Assembly (NCBI GenBank): GCA_012519885.1
Contig: JAAYPI010000117.1
Span: forward strand, 1-34,613
From: Bacteroidales bacterium
GTDB taxonomy: Bacteria > Bacteroidota > Bacteroidia > Bacteroidales > Paludibacteraceae
Reading direction: 5' to 3'
Length of the DNA: 34,613 nt
Shown here: in pieces, positions 4,872 through 12,539 of the stretch
How the letters are laid out: every line of letters begins with the position of its first letter
How positions within the stretch are numbered: position 1 is the first letter of the stretch
Notes under the pieces: model-generated
What the model was told of the DNA's origin: nothing
The model's database searches: none
The model's input: only the letters and a program-made list of their open reading frames with translations
Made by a program: the position numbers and the translations under genes

Positions 4872-7826
4872 ATGATGCAAGCCTATTTTCGTTGGCACTA
4901 TATAATCCTGTTTGTTAGTTGTTGGATATTTTCAACTTCGATGCTGGCACAAGCTAAGTTTAAGCTTCAAACCATCCGTTACACGCCTGAGATTACAGCA
5001 AAAAAAACGATTTATTCTGTTTCAAAACAAACACTCAAAAACAACACCTTAACCCTTTGGGTAGAGAATGATGTAGCAAATATCCCATTTAGAGAAGAAA
5101 GCATTCAGGCTTTTTACGACTCAGTGTACGCACAATTGCCAGCAACCTACCGAGAGTATCAACTTGAAATTATATGCAATAATCGCACGTTAGATGAATT
5201 GGTTCCCAATGCTTACAGAAAGACTATCGCAATTGATGATGCGAGAAAATTTACACCACCACATATCACACCCGTAGTACAAAATGTATCTAAACCGTAC
5301 ACTCCTACACAAGGTTTACTACATAGACATATTGCACTATGGAATAGTCATGGCTGGTATTACAGTGCTATTACTGATAAGTGGGATTGGCAACGTGGCA
5401 GATTGTTTGGCACGGTTGAGGACATGCTTACAACAGCTATCGTTCTGCCCTATGTATTGCCTATGTTAGAAAATGCAGGAGCCAATGTATTTATTCCACG
5501 AGAACGCGATACACAAACCAATGAGGTAATAATTGATAATGACGATGACGCAACCAGTGCCTCAATCACACATACCACAAGTTGGGAAAAGAAAGAAAAC
5601 GGGTTTAAAAACAAGAAACTACTACAAGGCAGAGATAATCCTTTTACGATGGGTTCTTTTTTACAAACACCCACTTACGAAGAAGCAACAGATAGCATAG
5701 AATGGAAAATTAAGGTTCCTGAAAACGGCATGTATTACGTGTCTATTGCCTACAAAAGCGTTTCAAACAGTACTGAATCTGCTCGCTATAGCCTGCATCA
5801 TGCTGGTGGAACTACACGATTTTCTGTGAACCAACAACTAGGCGGTGGCACTTGGATTTACTTAGGCAACTATTATTTTATAGCAAATAAATTGTATTCT
5901 TTAGTTTTAACCAACTCTGGCAAAGAGGGTTATGTAGTAACAGCAGATGTTGTACGTGTAGGTGGAGGCATGGGAAATATAGATAGGCAAACAACCGAAA
6001 GCATTGTAGAAAAAAAGCTATTTCCTCCCTTTATCGACGAAGACGCTATTTCTCAACCACCCCTTATTTCTACTCCTAGAGCACGTTTTACGGAAGCTGC
6101 TCGCTATTATTTACAATGGGCTGGCATGCCCGATAGTATCCTCATCAACCAACGCAAAGATGTAATAAGTGATTATCAAGATGATATATTTGGTAGAGCC
6201 AACTGGGTAAATTACTTGATGGGAGGTTCGGCTATGTATCCAAGCTACAAAGGACTTGGCATACCCATTGATGCGTGCATCGCCTTGCATACCGATGCTG
6301 GAAAAATGAGTGGCGATTCAATTGTTGGCACCTTGGGTATTGCCATGACAACAGATGATAAAGGCATGTATCCAGCCAACTTCTCGCGTATAGCAGCACG
6401 CGATTTTACGGATATGGTTCAAACGGAACTTGTACACGATATACGTGCTACTTTTCCCGTAAACTGGACACGCAGAGAAATTTGGGATAAGTCCTATATC
6501 GAAGCACGCATACCAAAAACTCCTACTACCATTATCGAATTATTATCGCACCAAAATTTTAACGATATGCGGTATGCTCATTGCCCTGAGTTTCGTTTTG
6601 TTACGGCTCGTGCTATCTACAAAGGGATAGTTAAGTTTTTAGCATCTCAATACAACCAACCTTATACAATTCAACCCTTACCCATAACTCATTTTGTAGC
6701 AGAGGTGTTACAAGATGATTCAGTACACTTATCTTGGCGAAAAACAACCGACCCGCTTGAACCAACAGCTAATCCTGATGGTTATATCGTATATACACGC
6801 AAGAACGATGGAGGATTTGACAATGGAATTGTCAGCAAAACCGAAAGCATTACGCTACCAATTGAAAAAGGGACTATCTATAGTTATAAAATAGCAGCTC
6901 TAAATAATGGCGGGGAAAGTTTCGCTTCTGAAATTTTATCGGTGTACAAAGCAGAAATTGAAAAAGGAAAGGCTTGGGTAGTAAATGCTTTTGATAGGGT
7001 TGCTGCACCTTCTTCTTTTGAAACAGATAGTACCGCAGGTTTTACTCATGCTACGGATAGAGGGGTTCCCTATTTGTACGATCTGAGTTTTACAGGCAAT
7101 CAAATTGAATACAATAAATCAGTTCCGTTTTACGACAACGATTATACTGGATTTGGTGCTAGCCAAGCAAACTACGATGGACAAGTAATAGCTGGGAATA
7201 CGTTTGATAATTGCTACATTCATGGAAGGGCTTTAGCGGCAAACAACTATTCATTTTCGTCAGCTTCACGCGATGGCATTACGGTATTGTCTCCATCATT
7301 TACTGGATACGATGTTCTCGCTATTATACTTGGTAATCAAAAAACGAGTAAAACGTTTACCCGTACTTTTACTGTATATCCTACCGACTTGCAAACACTA
7401 ATTACGAATTACAGCAAACAAAACGGCAAAATTATCATCAGCGGATCACACATTGCATCCGACATAACAAGAAAAAAAGACAAAAGCGAAATGCAATTTG
7501 CACAAAACATACTCAAATACAAACTACGCATGCCACAGGCTTCCGTAAATGCAACGATGGTTGACGTGTTTTCTTCAAAAAAACGCCAACGTGAGTACAG
7601 TTGTTTTACCCAACCAAACCCCTATCAATATGCTGTGCAACAAGTAGATGCCATACAACCAACAGATAAAAATAGTTCCGTTTTACTACGTTATACCGAA
7701 AACAATACAGCGGCTGCCATTGGGTACAAAGGAAAATACAAAACCATTGTTTGTGGTTTCCCTTTCGAAACACTCACAAGTACTGAACAACAAAACGAAC
7801 TAATGCGATTATTCGTCAATTATTAA
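4872..7826 (+). CDS. Secreted amidase-like protein with inserted golvesin domain and FN3 (xanthan lyase-type)
   Basis: A 984-residue exported protein. A signal peptide covers about residues 1-28 (hydrophobic core, then MLAQA). An N-acetylmuramoyl-L-alanine amidase-like fold appears split: LWNSHGWYY (H160) and EDM at 183-185 near the front, then ALHTDAG (H473) and IIELLSHQNF (E556) later. Between them, about residues 235-368, lies a beta-sandwich segment ending in ADVVRVGGGMGN, typical of the golvesin C-terminal/xanthan-lyase domain. A fibronectin type III domain spans about 604-692. The C-terminal 290 residues are beta-rich and include a segment like a GATase-type or carbohydrate-binding module; no known sorting domain was recognised. 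Probable role: peptidoglycan or glycan binding and cleavage outside the inner membrane. The name xanthan lyase used in databases is likely misleading. A second ATG one codon on is equally possible. Confidence 0.75.
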   Translation: MMQAYFRWHYIILFVSCWIFSTSMLAQAKFKLQTIRYTPEITAKKTIYSVSKQTLKNNTLTLWVENDVANIPFREESIQAFYDSVYAQLPATYREYQLEIICNNRTLDELVPNAYRKTIAIDDARKFTPPHITPVVQNVSKPYTPTQGLLHRHIALWNSHGWYYSAITDKWDWQRGRLFGTVEDMLTTAIVLPYVLPMLENAGANVFIPRERDTQTNEVIIDNDDDATSASITHTTSWEKKENGFKNKKLLQGRDNPFTMGSFLQTPTYEEATDSIEWKIKVPENGMYYVSIAYKSVSNSTESARYSLHHAGGTTRFSVNQQLGGGTWIYLGNYYFIANKLYSLVLTNSGKEGYVVTADVVRVGGGMGNIDRQTTESIVEKKLFPPFIDEDAISQPPLISTPRARFTEAARYYLQWAGMPDSILINQRKDVISDYQDDIFGRANWVNYLMGGSAMYPSYKGLGIPIDACIALHTDAGKMSGDSIVGTLGIAMTTDDKGMYPANFSRIAARDFTDMVQTELVHDIRATFPVNWTRREIWDKSYIEARIPKTPTTIIELLSHQNFNDMRYAHCPEFRFVTARAIYKGIVKFLASQYNQPYTIQPLPITHFVAEVLQDDSVHLSWRKTTDPLEPTANPDGYIVYTRKNDGGFDNGIVSKTESITLPIEKGTIYSYKIAALNNGGESFASEILSVYKAEIEKGKAWVVNAFDRVAAPSSFETDSTAGFTHATDRGVPYLYDLSFTGNQIEYNKSVPFYDNDYTGFGASQANYDGQVIAGNTFDNCYIHGRALAANNYSFSSASRDGITVLSPSFTGYDVLAIILGNQKTSKTFTRTFTVYPTDLQTLITNYSKQNGKIIISGSHIASDITRKKDKSEMQFAQNILKYKLRMPQASVNATMVDVFSSKKRQREYSCFTQPNPYQYAVQQVDAIQPTDKNSSVLLRYTENNTAAAIGYKGKYKTIVCGFPFETLTSTEQQNELMRLFVNY

Positions 7827-7848
7827 TCATCAATATAACATCAAGAAT

Positions 7849-9306
7849 ATGAAAATTTCAGCTTTTATCCCTTACGAAAATGATGAACAAGTAGCTCAAA
7901 CAATTGCTTCGTTACAAGGAAGTAATTTGATAGGTAAGATTTTTTTGTTAGCAACAAAACAAGCATCAACTAGCACAAAATTCGATGCACAAACACTAAC
8001 AATTGACACCCTAACCAGTACGGCAACAATGCGGTTAATTGCTGATAATTGCACCAATGATTTTGCCCTTATCTACCTAAAATATACATCCTTATACATG
8101 GGAGCTTATGCTATAGAACGATTGGCACAAGTAGCAAACGACACGCAGGCAGGTATGGTATATACAGACTATTACCAACAAACGACCACAGGCACTGCTA
8201 AAGTTCCGGTTAACGACTACCAAATTGGGAGTGTTCGCGATGATTTTAATTTTGGTTCATTATTGTTTTTTGCGACAAAGGTATTGCAATCATCTGTTGC
8301 TAGCTGCTCAAAAGATTTTGCCCACGCTGGGCTGTATCAACTCCGATTAACCGTATCAGAACAATCACAACTTGTACACTTAAACGAATTCTTATATACC
8401 GAAATAGAACAAGATACCCGCAAAAGTGGCGAAAAACAATTTGATTACGTTGACCCAAAAAACCGAGCGGTACAAATTGAAATGGAACAAGTGTGTACAC
8501 AACACCTTAAAAATATTGGAGCTTACTTAACGCCGATTTTTCCAGCAGTTAATTTGCACCAAGAACTATTTGAATACGAAGCCTCTGTTATCATCCCTGT
8601 AAAAAATAGGGTTAAAACAATTGAAGATGCCATTGTTTCTGTGTTAAAACAAGAAACGAATTTTCCATTCAATTTGCTCATTATCGACAACCATTCTACT
8701 GATGGAACAACAGAATTAATACAGTCTTATGCCAAAAAGAACGCTTCTATTGTACATATCATACCTCAACGCAACGATTTGGGTATAGGTGGTTGCTGGA
8801 ACGAAGGTGTACACCACGAAAAATGTGGAAAATTTGCCGTTCAACTAGATAGCGATGACTTATACGAAAACGCAACAACACTACAACAGATAGTAAACGC
8901 ATTTTACGAACAAAATTGTGCCATGGTAATTGGTTCGTATAGCATGACAGATTTTGCCCTTCAACCCATTCCTCCAGGGCTAATTGACCACAAAGAATGG
9001 ACACCCGAGAATGGAAGAAACAATGCACTTCGTATCAATGGATTAGGAGCTCCACGAGCGTTTTATACTCCTGTATTAAGAGAAATCAAAGTGCCAAATA
9101 CCAGCTATGGAGAAGATTATGCTTTGGGACTTCAGATTAGTAGAAACTACCAAATCGGACGCATTTATAATTCAGTATATTTGTGTCGTAGGTGGAACGA
9201 GAATTCTGATGCAGCTTTGGATATAGAAAAAATGAACGCTCATAATGCATACAAAGATAAATTACGTAGCATAGAAATGATGGCACGTATCGCCATGAAT
9301 AAATAG
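7849..9306 (+). CDS. Family 2 glycosyltransferase with degenerate N-terminal half
   Basis: The 485-residue protein has a clear GT-A domain from about residue 243: SVIIPVKNRVKTIEDAI at the nucleotide-binding start, IIDNHSTDGT, and the DxD-type metal site LDSDDLYE (D334-D337). It would transfer a sugar from a nucleotide donor in the cytoplasm. The first 230 residues also begin like a GT2 (ISAFIPYENDEQVAQTIASL) with YTDYY at about 105-109, but the usual DxD is not obvious, so this half may be a degenerate duplicate that binds substrate. No membrane segments. It starts 22 bases after the amidase-like gene and ends two bases before folK, so all three are probably co-transcribed. Confidence 0.75.
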   Translation: MKISAFIPYENDEQVAQTIASLQGSNLIGKIFLLATKQASTSTKFDAQTLTIDTLTSTATMRLIADNCTNDFALIYLKYTSLYMGAYAIERLAQVANDTQAGMVYTDYYQQTTTGTAKVPVNDYQIGSVRDDFNFGSLLFFATKVLQSSVASCSKDFAHAGLYQLRLTVSEQSQLVHLNEFLYTEIEQDTRKSGEKQFDYVDPKNRAVQIEMEQVCTQHLKNIGAYLTPIFPAVNLHQELFEYEASVIIPVKNRVKTIEDAIVSVLKQETNFPFNLLIIDNHSTDGTTELIQSYAKKNASIVHIIPQRNDLGIGGCWNEGVHHEKCGKFAVQLDSDDLYENATTLQQIVNAFYEQNCAMVIGSYSMTDFALQPIPPGLIDHKEWTPENGRNNALRINGLGAPRAFYTPVLREIKVPNTSYGEDYALGLQISRNYQIGRIYNSVYLCRRWNENSDAALDIEKMNAHNAYKDKLRSIEMMARIAMNK

Positions 9307-9308
9307 AA

Positions 9309-9686
9309 ATGAACACTCACCATTACATCTTATTGCTTGGCAGCAATTTTTTGGCACACAAACATCTGTCAATAGCCATTGAATTGCTGCAACAAGAATT
9401 TGGTATCCATCGCACCTCGCACGAAATGGAAACGAAAGCCATTGATATGCCAAACGACTATCCTTTTGTAAATAAGGCTGTTTGCATACAAACTAGGCTT
9501 GAGCCAACAGAGCTAATACAGAAAATAAAAGAAATGGAAAAGCAACTTGGTCGTTCGGATGAAAAAACTTTACAAGGCATCATTCCCATTGATATTGATG
9601 TGATTCTCTGTGATAAAAAAGTGTTACATTCGGATTATGAAACAAAAAATTATGTTAAGAAATTGGTAGAAGAAGTGAGCGTTTGA
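9309..9686 (+). CDS. folK: 6-hydroxymethyl-7,8-dihydropterin pyrophosphokinase, short form
   Basis: HPPK transfers pyrophosphate from ATP to hydroxymethyl-dihydropterin in folate synthesis. Supporting motifs are the N-terminal LLLGSN, the FVNKAVCIQT strand, the EMEKQLGR helix end, and PIDIDVIL with the two magnesium-binding aspartates D95 and D97. At 125 residues it is shorter than the usual 155-165: it stops soon after the metal site and lacks the conserved IPHP segment, and the usual arginine before IDID is replaced in QGIIPIDID. Short forms are, as I recall, common in Bacteroidota, so it may still work, but function is less sure than for a full-length enzyme. Start ATG lies two bases after the glycosyltransferase stop. 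Confidence 0.75.
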   Translation: MNTHHYILLLGSNFLAHKHLSIAIELLQQEFGIHRTSHEMETKAIDMPNDYPFVNKAVCIQTRLEPTELIQKIKEMEKQLGRSDEKTLQGIIPIDIDVILCDKKVLHSDYETKNYVKKLVEEVSV

Positions 9687-9698
9687 GAAAATTGTACG

Positions 9699-9706
9699 TA
9701 TATTTG
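9699..9706 (+). promoter_or_regulatory. Candidate -7 promoter box before the esterase gene
   Basis: TATATTTG is an exact TAnnTTTG match in the 45-base gap after folK, ending 25 bases before the esterase ATG. The nearest TTTG upstream (9682-9685) is only 13 bases away, shorter than the usual 19-21, so the -33 element is uncertain. Confidence 0.45.
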
Positions 9707-9731
9707 TTTTCAGAACAAATTATATATACGC

Positions 9732-10679
9732 ATGAAAAAACACTTACTTTGCCTTATCGCTCTTTTTTATTTCTTTATTAGTACAACGAACAGCCAAGAA
9801 AACACCTTGCCCCGTGTAAGCAGTGGTACCATTATACGTCATGTAGATTTTACTTCTAACTATATATCTGCTCGCAATGTAGATGTTTGGCTACCTGACA
9901 ATTACAGCCCAAACCAACGTTACAAAGTGCTCTATATGCACGATGGACAAATGCTTTTTGATGCCAATACTACCTGGAACAAACAAGAATGGGGTGTGGA
10001 CGAAACCATTACCCGCCTTATAGCAAACGACAGTATTCTGAGTACCATTGTAGTAGGAATATGGAATTCTGGACGAACGCGTCATTCGGATTATTTTCCG
10101 CAAAAACCTTTTGAACGCTTGCCTGTATCTACACAAGACTCATTAATTTTATTGGGTAGAAGACAAAATAATGTTTCATTATTTGCCGAACGTGTGCAAT
10201 CGGATAATTACCTACGTTTTATTGTAGAGGAACTAAAACCTTTTATTGACAAAACGTACGCTACGCTTACCGAACCTGAACATACATTTATTGCAGGCTC
10301 TAGCATGGGCGGACTTATTTCGATGTATGCTGTATGCGAATACCCAGAAGTTTTTGGTGGTGCAGCTTGTTTATCTACACATTGGATTGGTAGTTTTCAA
10401 ACAGAAGGGAACCCAATTCCTGCACAATTCTTTGCCTATTTAAAAGAAAATTTACCTTCTCCTGATACACATAAATTCTATTTCGACTTCGGCACGGAAA
10501 CATTAGATGTTCATTACGAACCCTACCAACAACAAGTTGATGCAATTATGCAAGCCAAAGGATACAATTCTACCAATTGGATAACACGAAAATTTGAAGG
10601 AAAAGATCATTCAGAAAATGCGTGGCGTGAACGCTTACACATTCCGCTTACGTTTTTATTACCCATACAGTTCAATTAA
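9732..10679 (+). CDS. Secreted esterase, alpha/beta-hydrolase (esterase D/enterochelin esterase-like)
   Basis: A 315-residue protein with a signal peptide (MKKHLLCLIALFYFF, cleavage near residue 20-22). The Putative_esterase fold is supported by VWLPDNY and VLYMHDGQMLFD near residues 52-77, the nucleophile elbow AGSSMGGL with Ser191, and a C-terminal histidine in GKDHSENAW (His293). An acid residue is expected in the DFGTETLD region around 250. It probably cleaves an ester in the periplasm or at the cell surface, for example a siderophore or an acylated glycan; the substrate is unknown. It follows folK but has its own promoter-like box. Confidence 0.8.
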   Translation: MKKHLLCLIALFYFFISTTNSQENTLPRVSSGTIIRHVDFTSNYISARNVDVWLPDNYSPNQRYKVLYMHDGQMLFDANTTWNKQEWGVDETITRLIANDSILSTIVVGIWNSGRTRHSDYFPQKPFERLPVSTQDSLILLGRRQNNVSLFAERVQSDNYLRFIVEELKPFIDKTYATLTEPEHTFIAGSSMGGLISMYAVCEYPEVFGGAACLSTHWIGSFQTEGNPIPAQFFAYLKENLPSPDTHKFYFDFGTETLDVHYEPYQQQVDAIMQAKGYNSTNWITRKFEGKDHSENAWRERLHIPLTFLLPIQFN

Positions 10680-10702
10680 TTATCAACAAAAAAAACAATT
10701 TT

Positions 10703-11164
10703 ATGAAAACAGAAAACAATTCATCTTGTTGCACCTCTAGTTCAGAGTACTCGCAACAAATTGGCAAATTAGCCCTTAGATTACTTGTTGGAGGATTTAT
10801 GCTAACACATGGTTTACCAAAATTACAAAACTTTGAGTACCTAAGTACTGTATTTCCCGACCCATTAGGAGTAGGTTCAAGCTTATCGCTCGGCATGATT
10901 GTATTTGCCGAAGTGGTTTGTTCCATCCTATTAATGCTGGGCTTATTTACACGTCTATCCACTATTCCTCTTATTATAGGGATGGGTGTAGCAGCTTTCT
11001 TCATTCATGCAAACGACCCATTTAGTGGTAAAGAAATGGCATTTCTGTACATGGGTATATATGTTATAATAGCTCTCATTGGCGGTGGTAAATATTCCAT
11101 TGACTACTTATTACGCAATCAGTATGCAAAGATTTGTTCATCGTATTGTAAACCAAAAAGCTGA
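10703..11164 (+). CDS. DoxX family membrane protein
   Basis: A 153-residue protein with four hydrophobic segments and the family-type opening ALRLLVGGFMLTHGLPKL at about residues 24-41. The middle shows the conserved GLFTRL and the end IIALIGGGKYSIDYLL, typical of DoxX/DoxD-like proteins. Members are linked to redox or thiosulfate-quinone chemistry in some organisms, but most bacterial copies have no proven role. The N-terminus has a Cys-Cys pair (SSCCTSS) and there is a Cys pair-like CSSYC near the C-terminus, which could be redox active; this is only a guess. It follows the esterase by 23 bases and is closed by a strong terminator. Confidence 0.8.
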   Translation: MKTENNSSCCTSSSEYSQQIGKLALRLLVGGFMLTHGLPKLQNFEYLSTVFPDPLGVGSSLSLGMIVFAEVVCSILLMLGLFTRLSTIPLIIGMGVAAFFIHANDPFSGKEMAFLYMGIYVIIALIGGGKYSIDYLLRNQYAKICSSYCKPKS

Positions 11165-11220
11165 AAATACGAAGTGATAAAACTGCCAAAATGACAGAAC
11201 AAAAAAATCTTTTCTAATAA

Positions 11221-11266
11221 AAAAAATGCCAAGCTAAATACTCTATAAGTTTGGCATTTTTTTTGA
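11221..11266. terminator. Intrinsic terminator after doxX
   Basis: AAAAAATGCCAA (11221-11232) and TTGGCATTTTTT (11251-11262) form a perfect 12-bp stem with an 18-base loop, followed by further T. It separates the doxX transcript from hsp20. Confidence 0.8.
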
Positions 11267-11307
11267 TATTTAGTTAGTGTAAAACAAATGTTTAACCATT
11301 AATTTAT

Positions 11308-11313
11308 AGGAGG
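11308..11313 (+). promoter_or_regulatory. Strong Shine-Dalgarno before hsp20
   Basis: AGGAGG lies seven bases before the ATG at 11321. Such sites are rare in this phylum, where most genes here have none. It fixes the hsp20 start at 11321 and thereby confirms that the frame break downstream is inside the gene. Confidence 0.65.
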
Positions 11314-11320
11314 AAAAGTT

Positions 11321-11757
11321 ATGTCACTAGTAAAATTCCCAAACAATTATCCAACAATTTTGATCGTTTTTTCGACAATAATTTTTACGATTGGACAAGT
11401 GAAAATTATTCAACGACGAACACTACTGTACCCTCAGCAAACATCAAGGAAAGTGCAGAAAAATTTGAAATTCATATTGCTGCACCTAGTTTTGTCAAAG
11501 ACGATTTCAAAATTGAAGTTAACAACAACGTACTAACAGTATGTAGTGAAAAAAAAGTAGAAAACGAAACCAAAGAAGGAGAACGTTTTACCCGTAAAGA
11601 ATTTAGTTATCAATCGTTTTGTCGTTCATTCACTCTACCCACTAGTGCTGATATTGAAAAAATAAGTGCGAATTACGAAAATGGTATTTTAGCTGTTGAT
11701 ATTCCTAAAAAGGAAGAAGCTAAGCCAAAACCAAGTAAAATTATAGAAATTAAGTAG
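11321..11757 (+). pseudogene. Small heat-shock protein Hsp20, one-base frameshift
   Basis: From ATG 11321 the frame reads MSLVKFPNNYP and then loses family likeness. Re-reading base 11353 (a -1 shift) gives NNFDRFFDNNFYDW and a full alpha-crystallin domain ending at TAG 11755: SAEKFEIHIAAPSF, the core strands, RSFTLPTSADI, and the hallmark NYENGILAVDIPK (A-x-x-x-n-G-v-L form). The joined product would be 145 residues, the normal length of an ATP-independent chaperone that holds unfolded proteins during stress. No alternative ATG, GTG or TTG exists in the second frame. Either the gene lost one A (CCAAACAA expected, CCAACAA seen), the base is a sequence error, or slippage at T6 (11366-11371) restores the frame. 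Flanked by terminators on both sides, so it is a single-gene unit. Confidence 0.85.
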
Positions 11758-11762
11758 TATGT

Positions 11763-11796
11763 AAAAGGGCATTTCTGGAAATTGAAATGCCCTTTT
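11763..11796. terminator. Bidirectional intrinsic terminator between hsp20 and yigZ
   Basis: AAAAGGGCATTTC (11763-11775) and GAAATGCCCTTTT (11784-11796) form a perfect 13-bp stem with an 8-base loop. A-rich and T-rich flanks let it serve both convergent genes. Confidence 0.8.
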
Positions 11797-11821
11797 AATT
11801 TGGTAAAACTTAACAACACAA

Positions 11822-12427
11822 CTATATTTGTTCAATTACCTGCAATCCATGCACCTGCTTCAATCTCTCTGTGATAATTTCAAAGTTGGATAATCGAATC
11901 TGGACTTTTAGCGTGCAAGAAATTTCTAATGTTTGCGATATTATAGTCAAATTATTATCTTTAATAATTTTCATAACTTCATTCAGTTGTGGATAGGCAC
12001 ATTGAATAGTTAGTGCTTGTTCTACAATTTTTGTATAAACGGTAGTATTATTCAATGCATCTACGGTAGCTTCACGATAAGCCACCACCAATCCTCCTGT
12101 ACCTAATAATACACCGCCAAAATAACGCACCACAACAACCATAACATCCGACAATTGCTTGGCTTGTATCTGAGCTAAAATGGGTTTTCCTGCTGTGCCA
12201 GATGGTTCTCCATCATCGCTACTACGCACAACGGAATTTGGATAACCAATAACATACGCATAGCAAATATGTCGTGCATCGTGGTAGTTTGCCCTGAAAG
12301 ACTGCAATACCATTTTTGCATCATCTACTGAGCAAACAGGAATGGCAAAAGACAAAAACTTGCTTCCTTTTTCTTTGTAAATACCCTCGGCTCTTTGTAA
12401 AATACTCTGGTAACTATCTTCTTGCAT
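11822..12427 (-). CDS. yigZ: YigZ/IMPACT family protein
   Basis: The 201-residue protein matches the UPF0029/IMPACT family. The N-terminal domain (about 1-125) has KGSKFLSFAIPV, the conserved HDARHICYAYVIG, DDGEPSGTAGKPIL and VVRYFGGVLLGTGGLV. The C-terminal domain (about 135-201) is the ferredoxin-like DUF1949 part. YigZ relatives bind nucleic acid or ribosomes; the yeast and animal IMPACT proteins regulate translation through Gcn2, but the bacterial role is not settled. It converges on hsp20 and is divergent from dapL. A candidate -7 box lies upstream. Confidence 0.85.
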   Translation of the reverse strand: MQEDSYQSILQRAEGIYKEKGSKFLSFAIPVCSVDDAKMVLQSFRANYHDARHICYAYVIGYPNSVVRSSDDGEPSGTAGKPILAQIQAKQLSDVMVVVVRYFGGVLLGTGGLVVAYREATVDALNNTTVYTKIVEQALTIQCAYPQLNEVMKIIKDNNLTIISQTLEISCTLKVQIRLSNFEIITERLKQVHGLQVIEQI

Positions 12428-12450
12428 ACGGTTATACCTAAATCAATACA

Positions 12451-12458
12451 CAAAAATA
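12451..12458 (-). promoter_or_regulatory. Candidate -7 promoter box for yigZ
   Basis: Read on the minus strand this is TATTTTTG, an exact TAnnTTTG match 23 bases upstream of the yigZ ATG. No well-spaced -33 element was found. Confidence 0.4.
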
Positions 12459-12501
12459 CACTTTTAAGACAAAAAAAGATGTGTTTTTGATTTTGTTTTT
12501 T

Positions 12502-12509
12502 TATCTTCG
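12502..12509 (+). promoter_or_regulatory. Candidate -7 promoter box for dapL
   Basis: TATCTTCG deviates by one base from TAnnTTTG and lies 30 bases before the dapL ATG, after a T-rich stretch containing TTTTG words. Confidence 0.35.
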
Positions 12510-12539
12510 CAGTATGTTAGCTGAAATAATCAGAAAATC

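Noticed and set aside
5284-5674. Short alternate frames inside the amidase-like gene
   Set aside because: Shadows of a long, well-supported coding sequence.
11366-11371. Programmed -1 frameshift at T6 in hsp20
   Set aside because: A slip here would give PTILIVFFDNNF, less like the family than a shift at 11353, and no stimulatory structure is evident; a one-base loss is simpler.
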